13,743 bases of DNA, taken from assembly GCA_000697335.1 (NCBI GenBank), contig JNEM01010723.1:1-13743 (forward strand), given 5' to 3'. The notes below the pieces were generated by a model, which saw nothing but the letters and a program-made list of their open reading frames with translations, was not told the origin of the DNA and searched no databases. Shown in pieces: positions 1-9,299 of this stretch. Each line of letters begins with the position of its first letter. The first letter of the stretch is position 1. Made by a program: the position numbers and the translations under genes. This stretch comes from Conidiobolus incongruus B7586. Lineage: Eukaryota > Entomophthoromycota > Entomophthoromycetes > Entomophthorales > Conidiobolaceae.

Positions 1-1
1 T

Positions 2-1039
2 ACTACTGATAATGTTTTAGCCTTGCTCTTCCTTGCAATGATCTCCATATCATTTAATGATATGATGCAATTTTATAAATATTTCACATCTGCTGCGCGA
101 ATGGCAACAATTTTAGATTTAGGAAGTATTATGGATTCGTTGGATATTTTACCTGAGACTCATTCTTCTCGACCAAAACATTTAAGAGAATTGCACCTCT
201 GGCAAGTGATTTTCTATCTAGATGGCTTCTTATCAGTTATTCATGGTCTCCCACGGCAATTCTCTGAGTCATATAAATGGACACATCACATTCAAGCAAA
301 AAACATTCTAAAATATATTACGATTACTCCTTTTTATGAAATTCCTGTCAACCCTCCTAGATTAATTAATTCATATTCTACCATGACACCTGCTTTAGAT
401 GAGGTGACATATTTGTCTTTCCATATTGTTAATCATGTCAAGTTGATACAAGAAGAATATTCCCATATCACGAATGTGAAGGACATTCCAGTTCAAGAGA
501 TATTTTTCAGTCATAGTGATTACCAAGAGCTCACTCAACTATCAAAGGATATTCAAAATAAGCTAATCAGTATTTATACACTAAATTTAATGAAGGAATA
601 TTTTAAAACTAGAGATAATTATCAAAGCTTACTTTCTTTAATTAGACACATATCTCATGCGTTGCTGCAGATTATTCGATATCATTATCCTCATCTCCAA
701 ATCTACCCTCAACCCGCAACCATGCCAGCATCTTACATACCAAAGGTACTCAAAGCTGTGGATCAACTTGTCATAATCTGTTCAGATTTCTTTAAACTCT
801 CAACCAAACATGGACCAAAGGAACAACCCTTCGAATTTGATAGCCTCTGGTACTGTCTATTCGCCTGTCTGAACATCTCACTCCAAACACCATCCAATCG
901 AATTCATCAATTGATTGATACCATTATTTCACTATTGCACAAGTATTCCAATAACCAGTTCACAAGTTATTCATTTTTGGATTTGGAAGATTATCTAAAA
1001 CGCTATGGTCATAGTATTGAACAGTATGGGTTAAAATGA
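2..1039 (+). CDS. Fungal Zn2Cys6-type transcription factor, C-terminal part (5' end outside window)
   Basis: The frame is open from the left edge (Thr-Thr-Asp-Asn-Val-Leu-Ala...) and ends at the TGA at 1037-1039, giving 345 visible codons. The TTG at 23 and the ATG at 38 are internal codons, not convincing starts. Residues about 31-87 read like the middle homology region (fungal-specific TF domain) of Zn2Cys6 regulators: Ala-Ala-Arg followed by a hydrophobic helix and Leu-Gly-like turn, then Leu-His-Leu-Trp, a hydrophobic stretch with Asp, Ser, and Gly-Leu-Pro-Arg, the family's 'RR-WW...D...S...GRP' pattern in divergent form. The remainder is helical, Leu/Ile-rich and without recognisable motifs, as is usual for the C-terminal half. 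The DNA-binding cluster would lie upstream and is not seen. Such proteins are nuclear activators or repressors; target genes cannot be guessed. No introns are visible. CpG is common here and absent to the right, so this gene has escaped the mutation that destroyed its neighbours. Family fairly likely, identity unknown. Confidence 0.72.
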   Translation, partial: TTDNVLALLFLAMISISFNDMMQFYKYFTSAARMATILDLGSIMDSLDILPETHSSRPKHLRELHLWQVIFYLDGFLSVIHGLPRQFSESYKWTHHIQAKNILKYITITPFYEIPVNPPRLINSYSTMTPALDEVTYLSFHIVNHVKLIQEEYSHITNVKDIPVQEIFFSHSDYQELTQLSKDIQNKLISIYTLNLMKEYFKTRDNYQSLLSLIRHISHALLQIIRYHYPHLQIYPQPATMPASYIPKVLKAVDQLVIICSDFFKLSTKHGPKEQPFEFDSLWYCLFACLNISLQTPSNRIHQLIDTIISLLHKYSNNQFTSYSFLDLEDYLKRYGHSIEQYGLK

Positions 1040-1040
1040 A

Positions 1041-1046
1041 AATAAA
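1041..1046 (+). promoter_or_regulatory. Possible polyadenylation signal (AATAAA)
   Basis: An AATAAA hexamer starts one base after the stop codon of the host gene, and another lies at 1190-1195. Both are in AT-rich sequence where the hexamer is expected by chance, and fungal 3'-end signals are loose, so neither can be assigned firmly. The one at 1190-1195 has the more usual spacing for a 3' UTR. Confidence 0.25.
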
Positions 1047-1411
1047 TATGGTTTAGAAACGAATTTCATCGTAAAAACATCAAATATGATGATATTAATA
1101 TATAACAGTTGTCTATACCTAAATATAAACAAAATCACCATTGATTTTCGTAATACAATGAAATTATTAAATGTTTAAATTTTATCTTGAATAAATAGTC
1201 TATAATATAAAATAAAATATTCAATATTGTTGAAATACACTTTGGGTATCTCTATAAATAACCCTTCAACAATTACTGATTTTAAAAAATTTAAATTTTA
1301 GAATAAATTAATTGTCAAAAAATAAATTTTCAATAATAGTGTTCAAAATGTTTTGTAATTTACAGGTATTTTACCAATTATAATCGTTCGCTTCAAAAAT
1401 TGTATATTTTG

Positions 1412-1429
1412 ATATATATATATATATAT
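1412..1429. repeat. (AT)9 microsatellite
   Basis: A pure run of nine AT units, about 20 bases to the right of the last CpG in the window. Probably a simple slippage repeat without function. Confidence 0.9.
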
Positions 1430-2429
1430 GTTTTCTAATTTATATTTAATTAAAATATGACTAAAGATTATATATATAAATCCTTGAATAATTAAAATCA
1501 TTACTAAATATTATATTTTGATCAAAATATATTTATGCTTACTTCTTCAAAATTTGATTTTTTATTTCAATATGGTATACTATTAACTGTTTATAAATTT
1601 AAAAAAAGAATAAATATTCAATTTCACTCTTTTAGTTAAGCAACCAAATAAGATTGATTACCTTTATTAAAAAATTAAATTTATTAATTAATTTTCAAGT
1701 AATATATAATTATTATATAAATGTAATTAATTATAATTGGGACTAACAACTATAAATATAAGAGGAAGTAGTTTTTTAAAGTTGAAACAAGGAATCACTA
1801 GTGGTAAATGATAGATTACCACAAAATTTAAGGAAATTAATAAGGTTCACTAAATTAAGTGGAAATAGCTTATTGCAAATCAAGGTCTTTGAATAAACTA
1901 AATATCTCACACTTGTCATAATTTAATACTTTTTGTGAATATTACAAGAAAACTTAAAGACTAGATACTTTTGAAAATAAAGATAGAAAGATAAGTTTAT
2001 TGATTAGCTTATGATAATCTGATAATAGTTTTATTTGTTGAGTTTAAATAACTATAAATAACTTCAGTTGGAAAACACTAAGTAAAATTAGTTTATAAAA
2101 TAAAGTACTTCTAATGTAACCTCTTATATTAATATAATAGTTAGAGTTTCTTAAGTAATAAATAAGATTATTCTTTATTAATACCTCTGTTTTATCTTTG
2201 TTTATTTTGAACATAACAGGAATAGCTTAAAAGCTCTACCTAAAGGATAATATTTTATAAATTAATTTTATTTTAATAAACACTGAAAAATATAAGTATA
2301 GGTTGAATTTGTTAGGTTAGAGCTAAGTTTTTAAGTTATAATTCCCTTTTTTTTTAAATAAACTAGTAGTTTACAGCAAAATATTTTTTTGAAGTTTTTA
2401 TATTTTATAATATTTTTTTTTAATAAATA

Positions 2430-2600
2430 ATAAAAGGTAGTAAAATATAAGAAAAGATAAAACAAAGAAAATAAAAGAAAAAAAAGAGAAAAAAAAATAA
2501 TGAAGCTATAGTTATAAGAATAAAAAAATATAAAGTAATGTTATTAAAAAAAGATATAAGAAAAAGAAAAAATTATATTAGGGGGAAAAATATGTTAATA
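2430..2600. other. Purine-rich strand block at the 3' end of element A
   Basis: The plus strand here is almost entirely A and G, most strictly at about 2450-2500, where C is nearly absent. On the element's own (minus) strand it is a long pyrimidine tract just beyond the end of the integrase trace. It may be the untranslated 3' part of element A, or simple low-complexity DNA left after C-to-T mutation. No function is claimed. Confidence 0.45.
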
Positions 2601-2639
2601 TTTATAAACAAATAAGAGTAATTAATATTAGGTGTAAAA

Positions 2640-2930
2640 GATATAATAAATAGGGAACTTTTTATTTAATACAAAGTTAATAATAATTAACCTACCTTTT
2701 ATTTTTTTAAGTTGGTTAGGTAATCTTATAAGGTAAGTACTTTTACCATTGTAATTTTATACAATATAGCTTAAAACCTAGTTATTAATAAGTTTAAAAA
2801 AATAGTATAAGATTTTTTATAATTCCATTATATAACTTTATCTCTAATATGATAAAGCTTTTTAATAAGTTAAACTTAATTATGCAGCTTTTTTTCTTTT
2901 ATAATAACTTAATTAAAGAAAAAAAAGTTT
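2640..2930 (-). other. Element A: integrase C-terminal (GPY/F-type) module trace
   Basis: The minus-strand translation shows scattered fragments in the order expected after a gypsy integrase core: a charged start with a conserved-looking Asp-Lys-Val turn, a middle stretch, then a 'Lys-Ser-Thr-Tyr-Leu' type stretch of the kind that precedes the end of pol. The likeness is pattern-level only. This module normally helps the integrase bind DNA and choose sites. Here it is a fossil. Confidence 0.5.
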
Positions 2931-2949
2931 AGTTGTTTATCTTAAGGGA

Positions 2950-3600
2950 ATCTTTTCTATAAATCAAACAAAACTTGTTTTTCAGATTTGGTTTGGTTAA
3001 AGTTAATATTATATATTATATATTATATAGAAAGGGGTGAGCTTTTCTAAATTATTATAAGGATTTATTTTGTATACCTAAACTATATTAGCTAGAATTT
3101 TATCCCACTCTTAATTAATTTCTTAAACTCTTTTTAAAACTGTTATATAATATTTAATTTACTTATTTAATATAGCTATTAGAGTTAAACATATAAAGGG
3201 TTATTTTAACATATTTAGTACTTAAACAATTAAACACCTTGTTGAAAACTTTTATAATAAAATAAGTATTATAATTTAAAATAAGTACTAGGGTATTTTA
3301 TAATTAAATATAATATAATAAAATATATAAATAATAGTGATAAATATAATATAATTTTTTATAAGGATAACTACTACCTATTTGGTAATATATTTTATAA
3401 ACACTAGAATATATCTATTACTAAAAAAGATAAGGTTAAATAATCTTATAAAATCAACTCTTTAATAGTTAAAGATCCCCTCAAGGGTAATTTAAATGAC
3501 CTTATTAATTTGAGAAGTGATTGGCTAATTTTTTTATACTAAGTGTAACTTTTATAGTAATTATTAATTTATTCTTTTATTTTTAGCTATTAATATTAAA
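2950..3600 (-). other. Element A: integrase core trace
   Basis: The best-preserved coding trace of element A lies at about 3030-3120 on the minus strand. It starts with Glu-Trp-Asp-Lys-Ile-Leu and ends in a 'Leu-Thr-Pro-Phe-Tyr' stretch, matching the gypsy pattern 'W---LP---FAYN...S---SPF---YG' found at the end of the integrase core. The sequence further right, to about 3.6 kb, fits the earlier core less clearly. This trace fixes both family and strand of element A. Confidence 0.68.
3006..3029. repeat. 7-bp tandem repeat (ATATTAT), 3.4 copies
   Basis: Three full copies and a partial copy of ATATTAT, just left of the clearest integrase trace of element A. Probably local slippage in AT-saturated DNA. 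Confidence 0.85.
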
Positions 3601-3949
3601 AACTAATCTTTTTGTAAGTAGTTTCTTAAAAGAAATATCTATGTAAATTATAAACAATTTTAAATAATGTTTTTTTGTTTTTTAAGGGAACCTCTTTATA
3701 AACTTTAATATCAATTAAACTTACTACTTTATATAATTTATCTATAATAATGGTATAGTTAAAAGCTTTATAATAAACTTTTTTCTATCTTACAAATGTT
3801 TTATTATCTTAAATATTTTTTAAAAATATGATTATATTGACTAGAATATTTTTATATTATTAATAAAATTAATCATACTTTTTTTTAAAGATTTTTATTA
3901 TATAAACTATAATTTTTAATTGAAACCTAAAGTTAACATTATAATTCTT

Positions 3950-4560
3950 TAATTTTATCTTATAAATAATATTGTAATTAAAGCAAAAAAAATTATTATC
4001 TAATAAAATTATTATGGAAAAAAATTAAATAAATATAAATAATTTCTAGCAAATATATAGTTAGTAAAGATAGTAAAATAATATTTAAATTAATATATTT
4101 TAAACTATTCTTTTGTTTTCACAGTTGTTAAAGCTTTTTTTATATGGCTCTATATTTTTTTTAATTAAGTTTAAAATTTTTAACCTAAAATAAATAAGGT
4201 GCTTATATCTATTATTAATAAATTATCTTAATATAACACTTATAACATATTTAAACAATTTGTGCTTAAAAGGAATTCTTTATTATAATTAAGATTTATT
4301 AAAATTAACTCTTAAAAGATAGTATTTTTTAAATTATGAAAAGTTAATTTATAAATATAGTTTTAATAAAAAGGAGTATTTTTCTTAAAAAGGTAAGTTA
4401 GTAATTAAGTATAACTAAAGTAGTTTTTTATAAATATTTTATAATAACCTATAAGTTTTAAAAAAATTTAGATATTTTTTATGATTTTAAAGGGAGTAAA
4501 AGTTTTAATTTTATTTAGATTATTTATATCTGGTTTAATCTTCTAATTACTTATAATATA
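3950..4560 (-). other. Element A: RNase H / connection trace
   Basis: On the minus strand around 4.35-4.45 kb the translation resembles the short gypsy connection segment after reverse transcriptase ('YRRFI-NFS-IA-PLT-LLKK' type, with an aromatic-Arg-like opening and a Leu/Lys-rich end). The area to the left is where RNase H should sit, but individual RNase H motifs could not be read with confidence. Position between the reverse transcriptase and integrase traces is the main support. Confidence 0.45.
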
Positions 4561-4599
4561 ACTTAAATATTTTAGTTTAAAGTAATTAAATTGAGATTT

Positions 4600-5250
4600 T
4601 TTTAAATTAATATATAAACTAAAATTTTAAAGAAATTCAAATATTAAAATTAAATGGTATAGGTAGTTATTAATAAATTTTAAATAGATAAAGATATTAT
4701 TTAAATGCATAATTATAAATTTATAAAGATACACTTAAAAGATAAAGTTTATCATTTTTTAAAAAATTTAAAAATATTGCATAACCTAAATAATAACCTT
4801 TTTTATTAAAACTACCTATTAAAAATATTGAAAGTAGTTTTTTTATGATTATTCTCTTTAATAATTATTTGATGATAATTTAATATAAAGTTAAATAAAA
4901 AGAAAAATTTTCCCTTTTATAATATATTTAAAACTTATTATAGTAAAGATAATGGATAAAGATTTTTTATAGTGATATTATTTAAAGATTTGTAATTTAT
5001 ATATATATATAATTTATTATTATTTTTTAAAATGATTATAACTTTAAAATTCCATTAAAAGTTATTTTTTAAATTATATTACCTTTAAGTATATTTTTCA
5101 TATCCTTAAGAATCTTAAGTTATATGTGATAAGCAATAATTAAGTTATTATAATTAATAGTTTTTTTTATAAATGAAGTTAATAGTGAATTTTTTATAGA
5201 TTGGTCTTAAAAAATTATTTAAACTTATAGAAATTAAATTATTCTAGGAT
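4600..5250 (-). other. Element A: reverse transcriptase trace
   Basis: At about 4685-4715 the minus strand carries a remnant of the gypsy reverse transcriptase active-site block (the 'Y-DDI-IYS' type motif). It is about 1.6 kb upstream, in the minus-strand sense, of the late integrase trace, the same distance as in element B. Earlier reverse transcriptase blocks to the right, up to about 5.25 kb, are too eroded to read individually. Confidence 0.5.
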
Positions 5251-6766
5251 TTAAAATAAATGATTAATTTAGTTTGATATTGTTTTAAACTAACATTATA
5301 TTTAATTTTTTGAATTTTAACTTTTTCCTTTAATTAATATTTAATTCTTTTAAAAATCACTAAATATATATTAAATGAAAGAGTAATATTTGTTTATAAG
5401 TTAATAAGTTTTTTACAAAGGGTAATTATTTGAATAAGTTTATATTTATTATTATAAATAATAAAGATAATATTTATTGCTATATAAAATATAACTTTTA
5501 TATAATAAAGCTAATTAATACTAAAGAGTATTTTAATTTTATTAGATAAGATAATTTAAAATTCCTATTTAGAAAAAATACTCTTGACTTATAACTTAAC
5601 TAATTTAAATAACCTTAAGGAACTTTTAATTTTAATAACAATAGTAAACATTGTTTTTTTAATTTTTATTATATAAAATATTTAAGGTATTAATTAAGTT
5701 TTTTGATATAAAACTTAACCTTAAGCTATAATCCACATTAATATAATATAATTCATCTTTTATCTATAATTCTATATATAAACAATACCTCCTTTTGGAA
5801 AAGATAATTAAAATATAATTAAGTTATATTACAAATACTGAGGCTAATTCTAATATTTGTTTTTTAGTGAAATATAGTTTAATTAAATGAATAAGCATTT
5901 TTTAATAAGTTTTCTAAGGTTGTAAAATAAAAAATATAAATATTTCTTTTTCTTAAAAAGTTTAATTTTTATCTCAAAGGTTAGTAAGATAAACTTTAAT
6001 ATCTTTCTAATATTTAAGGTAAAAGATATATTTTTCTAAAATTATTTTTTTATAAAAAAGATGAATTAAATTATTATTCATAATTATAGCATATTTATAT
6101 AATATTATGAATATTAAGGTAATATTAAATATTCTATAATAGTTTAAGATTAGCTTGATATCTTTTGATATATATAAAATAAGAGTAAAAAATATAATAT
6201 TACCATAGAATTGAAAAAATAGGAAATTTTTTAATTTCCCATTTTTCAAACATATTATTAGTTTCAAATAAAAAAATATATACAAAACAAATAGGAAAAT
6301 AAATGGTTTTAAATTATATATTTATATATATATATAATAACTTTTTTGATTAAAAAAATAATTTTTTAAAATTAGTTATTTAATTTAATTATATTTAAAC
6401 TAAATAGTAACCATTAAAAGTTTTTTATTTTAGTATCAGTAAAACTTAACCATAAACCCTCTAAAATCATTTAAAATTTATAAGCAGCTTTTGGTAATAA
6501 AACATTATTAAAATCAACAATTTATTTCTAAGTAAATTATTTTAAAGCTAGGAGAGAAACTACCTAAAACCTGCTAAAATCTAGAAAATTAATTTCAACT
6601 GTTATTTTTCTAACTATTAATAAAATAGAAAAATATATTAAAAAGTACCTTTTTATTTCAACTAAAAAATTATCAAAATACTTTAATATTAGTTACATAA
6701 ATATTTTATATATATTAATGTTTAAATAAAAATTAATTAATAAAAATATAAAATAAATATCTTATA
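5250..6766 (-). other. Element A: presumed protease/gag area, unreadable
   Basis: About 1.5 kb of AT-saturated DNA upstream, in the minus-strand sense, of the reverse transcriptase trace. By position it should hold protease and gag of element A, but I recognise no motif in it. The stretch at about 6420-6620 keeps somewhat more C and G than its surroundings. The stop-free minus-strand run at 6007-6285 is Ile/Tyr/Phe/Lys-rich and looks like composition noise. Confidence 0.35.
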
Positions 6767-6771
6767 ATTTA
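6767..6771. repeat. Candidate target-site duplication, left copy (ATTTA)
   Basis: The five bases directly left of the first LTR are ATTTA, and the same five bases directly follow the last LTR at 13057-13061. Ty3/gypsy integration usually duplicates 5 bp (sometimes 4 bp). In DNA this AT-rich a chance match of five bases is not negligible, so this is good but not decisive support. Confidence 0.55.
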
Positions 6772-7168
6772 TATAAGTATAGTAGTAGTTAAACTAATAT
6801 AATATAGAGGAAAACTTAATATAAAAGTAGTGTGTATAGAATATAATAATATAATGTAGTTATAGTGTAGAAATGTAAATAAAGTTTAATTAAGCTTTAA
6901 ATTAGGATAAGTCACTGATATATTAAGATTTATATTAGGTAGTATTAATATCCTATAATATTAATAGAGTATAATTTTAATTTTAGAAATAATATAAAAA
7001 TAAAAAATAGTAAAAATTGAGAGAAAAAAAGAAACCTAGTTTATTAGATAATTTAATACTATTTATATAATTAATTTAATTATATAAGTATAAATTAATT
7101 ATATATTGTATAGTTAATTAGATTATATAAAAGTATATATAAGAATTTAAAGAACTAGTTTTTTAACA
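6772..7168 (-). repeat. Element B: extra (outermost 3') LTR
   Basis: A 397-bp copy of the LTR, in the same orientation as the other two. Its right edge is TTAACA on the plus strand (TGTTAA on the element's strand), directly next to the polypurine tract at 7169-7174. It differs from both other copies at several sites where they agree with each other, mostly by transitions, so it has its own mutation history. Confidence 0.9.
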
Positions 7169-7174
7169 CTCCCC
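7169..7174 (-). other. Element B: polypurine tract next to extra LTR
   Basis: The plus strand reads CTCCCC immediately right of the LTR edge, that is GGGGAG just before TGTTA on the element's strand. This is the normal place and form of the primer for plus-strand DNA synthesis, and it sets the element's direction. The corresponding site beside the middle LTR (from 7752) is recognisable but eroded. Confidence 0.75.
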
Positions 7175-7354
7175 AAGTAAGTTTTTTAAAAGAGACACAC
7201 TCTTTAATTTTTTACAAATAGGTATAATAAGCTAAAATATTCTTAATATTTTCTAGGGGTTTTTATATAGCTTTTTTAATAAGATAACCTATTTATTTTA
7301 TATAAATATAAAGTTTATTCCTAACAAATTTAAATTTAATTATATAATTTATAT
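7169..7354 (-). repeat. Element B: extra copy of the pol tail (chromodomain end)
   Basis: These 186 bases match 7752-7937 without a gap, and both start at an LTR edge. The segment therefore duplicates the last 186 bp of the internal region, which includes the chromodomain end of pol and the polypurine tract. It is followed directly by the middle LTR at 7355, exactly at the LTR's outer edge. Confidence 0.85.
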
Positions 7355-7751
7355 TATAAGTTTAGTGGTAGTTAAACTAATATAATATAGAAGAAGACTT
7401 AATATAAAAGTAGTGTGTATAAAACATAGTAATATAATATAGCTATAATGTACAAGTATAAATAAAGTTTAATTAAACTTTAAATTAGGATAAGTCACTA
7501 ATATATTAAGATCTATATTAGGTAGTGTTAATATCCTATAAAATTAATAGAATATAATCTCAATTTTAGAAATAGTATAAAAGTAAAAAATAGTAAGAAT
7601 TAAGAAGAAAAAGAAAAACTTAGTTTATTAGATAATTCAATACTATTTATACAATTAATTTAATTATATAAGTATAAATTAATTATATATTTTATAGTTA
7701 ATTAGATTATATGAAAATATATATAAAAATTTAAAGAACTAGTTTTTAATA
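7355..7751 (-). repeat. Element B: 3' LTR (middle LTR copy)
   Basis: A 397-bp LTR copy that ends the main internal region. It shares more positions with the 5' LTR at 12664-13056 than with the extra LTR (for example the GTGGTAG near its left edge), which fits these two being the original pair of one element. Confidence 0.9.
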
Positions 7752-7759
7752 CTCTTTTA

Positions 7760-7970
7760 ATAAGTTTTTTAGAGGAAACACACTCTTTAAATTTTTACAA
7801 ATAGGTATAATAGGTTAAAGCATTTTTAATATTTTCTAAAGGTTCTTATGTAGATTTTTTAATAAAATAACCTATTTATTTTATATAAAAATGAAGTTTA
7901 TTCTTAATAGATTTAAATTTAATTATATAGTTAATATAGTATTTTTCTTCTCTATCTTAATTAATAATTA
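7760..7970 (-). other. Element B: chromodomain trace at the C-terminus of pol
   Basis: The minus-strand translation shows the typical chromodomain pattern: a hydrophobic strand, Ile-Lys-Trp-Ile-Gly-Tyr, a short charged loop, and a Glu-Pro-Leu-Glu-Asn stretch followed by Ala. Chromoviruses carry this domain behind integrase and use it to steer integration to heterochromatin marked by histone methylation. Its place between integrase and the 3' LTR is as expected. Fossil only. Confidence 0.75.
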
Positions 7971-8380
7971 GATCTAGTTTTAAGGTTTTTAATTAATTAG
8001 GAAAAGTGTTAAAATTTTTAAAATATAGTTTAATTTTAGATATGTGAAAGGTAAAGTTGATTCTTAAAGTTAGAGGTAATTCTAAGGTATTATTTTTAAA
8101 ATTTAAATCAATAAATTAAATTTTATAGGGATTATAATATAATAGTAAATATTTGGGATTTAAGCTAAATTTAAGTAAGGTAAGTTTAAGGGCAAATTGT
8201 TCTAAGTATACAAACATGTTAATTTTATATTTAAAAGGATTCCTAGATAACTTTAAGTATTATTGTTTTATAATCCTTTAATTTTCTTCTAAGTTAAATT
8301 TAACAAAGGAATTAATATGTTTGATATTAGATTAAAATTCAACAATATTTAAAGATAAGTTAATTTAAAGTTTTAGAGTA
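7970..8380 (-). other. Element B: integrase C-terminal / linker area
   Basis: Placed by position between the integrase core and the chromodomain; it should hold the GPY/F module. It keeps fragments of coding texture, such as charged stretches, but I could not read a motif with confidence. Confidence 0.4.
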
Positions 8381-9060
8381 ATTATTAAGTTAAGATGTTT
8401 ATTATAATTAATGAAATAAAAGCTAAAACCTGTTAATTTGTTAATAAAAATGTTAAATGAATATTAGAGTTAATAGATATAGATATTTTAATTTAAATAA
8501 TTAGTGTTAATATAAGCTTTAATTATTTACTTTAAGGTTTTAATAGTTTTTTCAACAAGTTTATTAGTTTAGTGATAATTAATAGTAAACATAACTAAGT
8601 TAATCTTAAAGGAAAAAGATAATAACTTTTAGAATTAAGAGTTAAACTATATATCTCTATCAAATATAATAATTTGTGGAATTCTATAATAAGTAAAAAT
8701 ATTAAAAAATAACAATTATGTAACATCTTTAGTTATAGAGGTTTTGAAATAAAAAATAAAATAAATATATTTGGAAAATAAATTAATTATAATTAGTAAG
8801 TTATTATAACTATTAGTTGATTTAAGAAATTCTATGAAATCAAGTTGGATTTGTTATTAAATTTTATTAGAGACTTATAGGGGAATAAGTTTACAATATT
8901 TTAATTGAGTATTATATTTAGTTCTTTAGCATATATCACAGGTATTAGTGTATTTCTAAACTAATTTAACTAGGGAAAGCTAGTAATACTTTATTTTAAT
9001 TCTCTCAGCAATTTTTAACTAGTTTTAATGTCCTCTAATAAGTAAATTATAGCATTCATT
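8380..9060 (-). other. Element B: integrase zinc finger and core trace
   Basis: At 8929-8940 the minus strand reads Cys-Asp-Ile-Cys, the CxxC half of the HHCC zinc-binding domain that opens retroelement integrases and is usually followed by Gln-Arg. At about 8430-8600 it shows the end of the catalytic core: a His-Gln-Thr-Asn stretch, Val-Glu-Lys-Thr, then Ala-Tyr-Ile, matching the gypsy 'YHPQT-GQ-ER-N--LE-YLR-Y' block. Together they place the integrase on the minus strand directly before the chromodomain. Confidence 0.65.
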
Positions 9061-9299
9061 AAATATTATTTGTTAAATCTTAAGAATGTTAGGAATATAT
9101 AAACAATTATTATAATATAGTAAGTTATTGATAATTTTAAATCTTTTAACATATTTTAATTAGTTTTCTAATAGTTTAAAGAGTTCTTTTTTAACTAAAA
9201 TAAAGAAATTATTATTTAACAATATTTCTTAAAAAAGTTTAATAAATTCTTTATTTCCTTTATTAATAATTATTAAGTTAATATTTGCTGGATTTTTGT

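Larger units (their letters stand above)
1040..2400. other. AT-rich intergenic DNA between host gene and element A
   Basis: No open frame of useful length and no domain-like translation on either strand. CpG still occurs up to 1390 (for example near 1057, 1071, 1149, 1386 and 1390) and then vanishes. The part at about 1740-2330 is less extreme in base composition than what follows and may be ordinary intergenic DNA or the 3' LTR area of element A. A run of nine T and preceding CCC at about 2343-2354 reads as a purine tract on the minus strand and is one possible right edge of an LTR of element A, but no matching second LTR copy was found in the window. Confidence 0.5.
2400..6766 (-). mobile_element. 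Element A: decayed Ty3/gypsy LTR retrotransposon, 3' two-thirds
   Basis: A fossil Ty3/gypsy element on the minus strand. Translated traces of pol parts follow one another from right to left in gypsy order: reverse transcriptase, RNase H/connection, integrase core, integrase C-terminal module. Spacing between the reverse transcriptase active-site trace (about 4.7 kb) and the late integrase trace (about 3.1 kb) is close to that in element B, which supports the assignment. It is broken many dozens of times by AT-directed mutation and has no coding capacity. The gag part and 5' LTR are not recognisable; by comparison with element B they should extend beyond 6.77 kb and are probably cut off by the insertion of element B. 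The left end is approximate, because no LTR pair was found. It has no sequence-level LTR match to element B and no visible chromodomain, so it is a different lineage. Confidence 0.72.
6772..7937. repeat. Tandem direct duplication, 2 x 583 bp (LTR plus pol tail)
   Basis: 6772-7354 and 7355-7937 are direct copies of equal length, each with a 397-bp LTR followed on the plus strand by 186 bp of internal sequence. Similarity stops at 7354/7937: the first copy runs into an LTR edge, the second continues into pol. The equal lengths show that few or no net insertions or deletions occurred after duplication, as expected if point mutation was the main form of decay. Confidence 0.85.

Noticed and set aside
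2888-2927. Inverted repeat with T-rich and A-rich arms
   Set aside because: Low-complexity arms of unequal length in AT-saturated DNA; many such pairings exist by chance.
3472-3490. C/G-rich patch (CCCCTCAAGGG) as a regulatory site
   Set aside because: It lies inside the integrase area of element A and is best read as remaining coding bases that lacked the preferred mutation context.
4998-5012. TA runs here and near 6320-6340 as promoters
   Set aside because: Alternating TA stretches are frequent throughout the mutated block and no gene follows them.
6007-6285. Minus-strand open run of 92 codons
   Set aside because: Composition is almost only Ile, Tyr, Phe, Leu, Lys and Asn, it lies in the decayed gag area of element A, and it has no motif. 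A run of this length is expected by chance in 12 kb of such DNA.
6772-7937. Tandem repeats as a CRISPR or satellite array
   Set aside because: There are only two units of 583 bp, and each is an LTR plus pol tail of element B. No short regular repeats with spacers.
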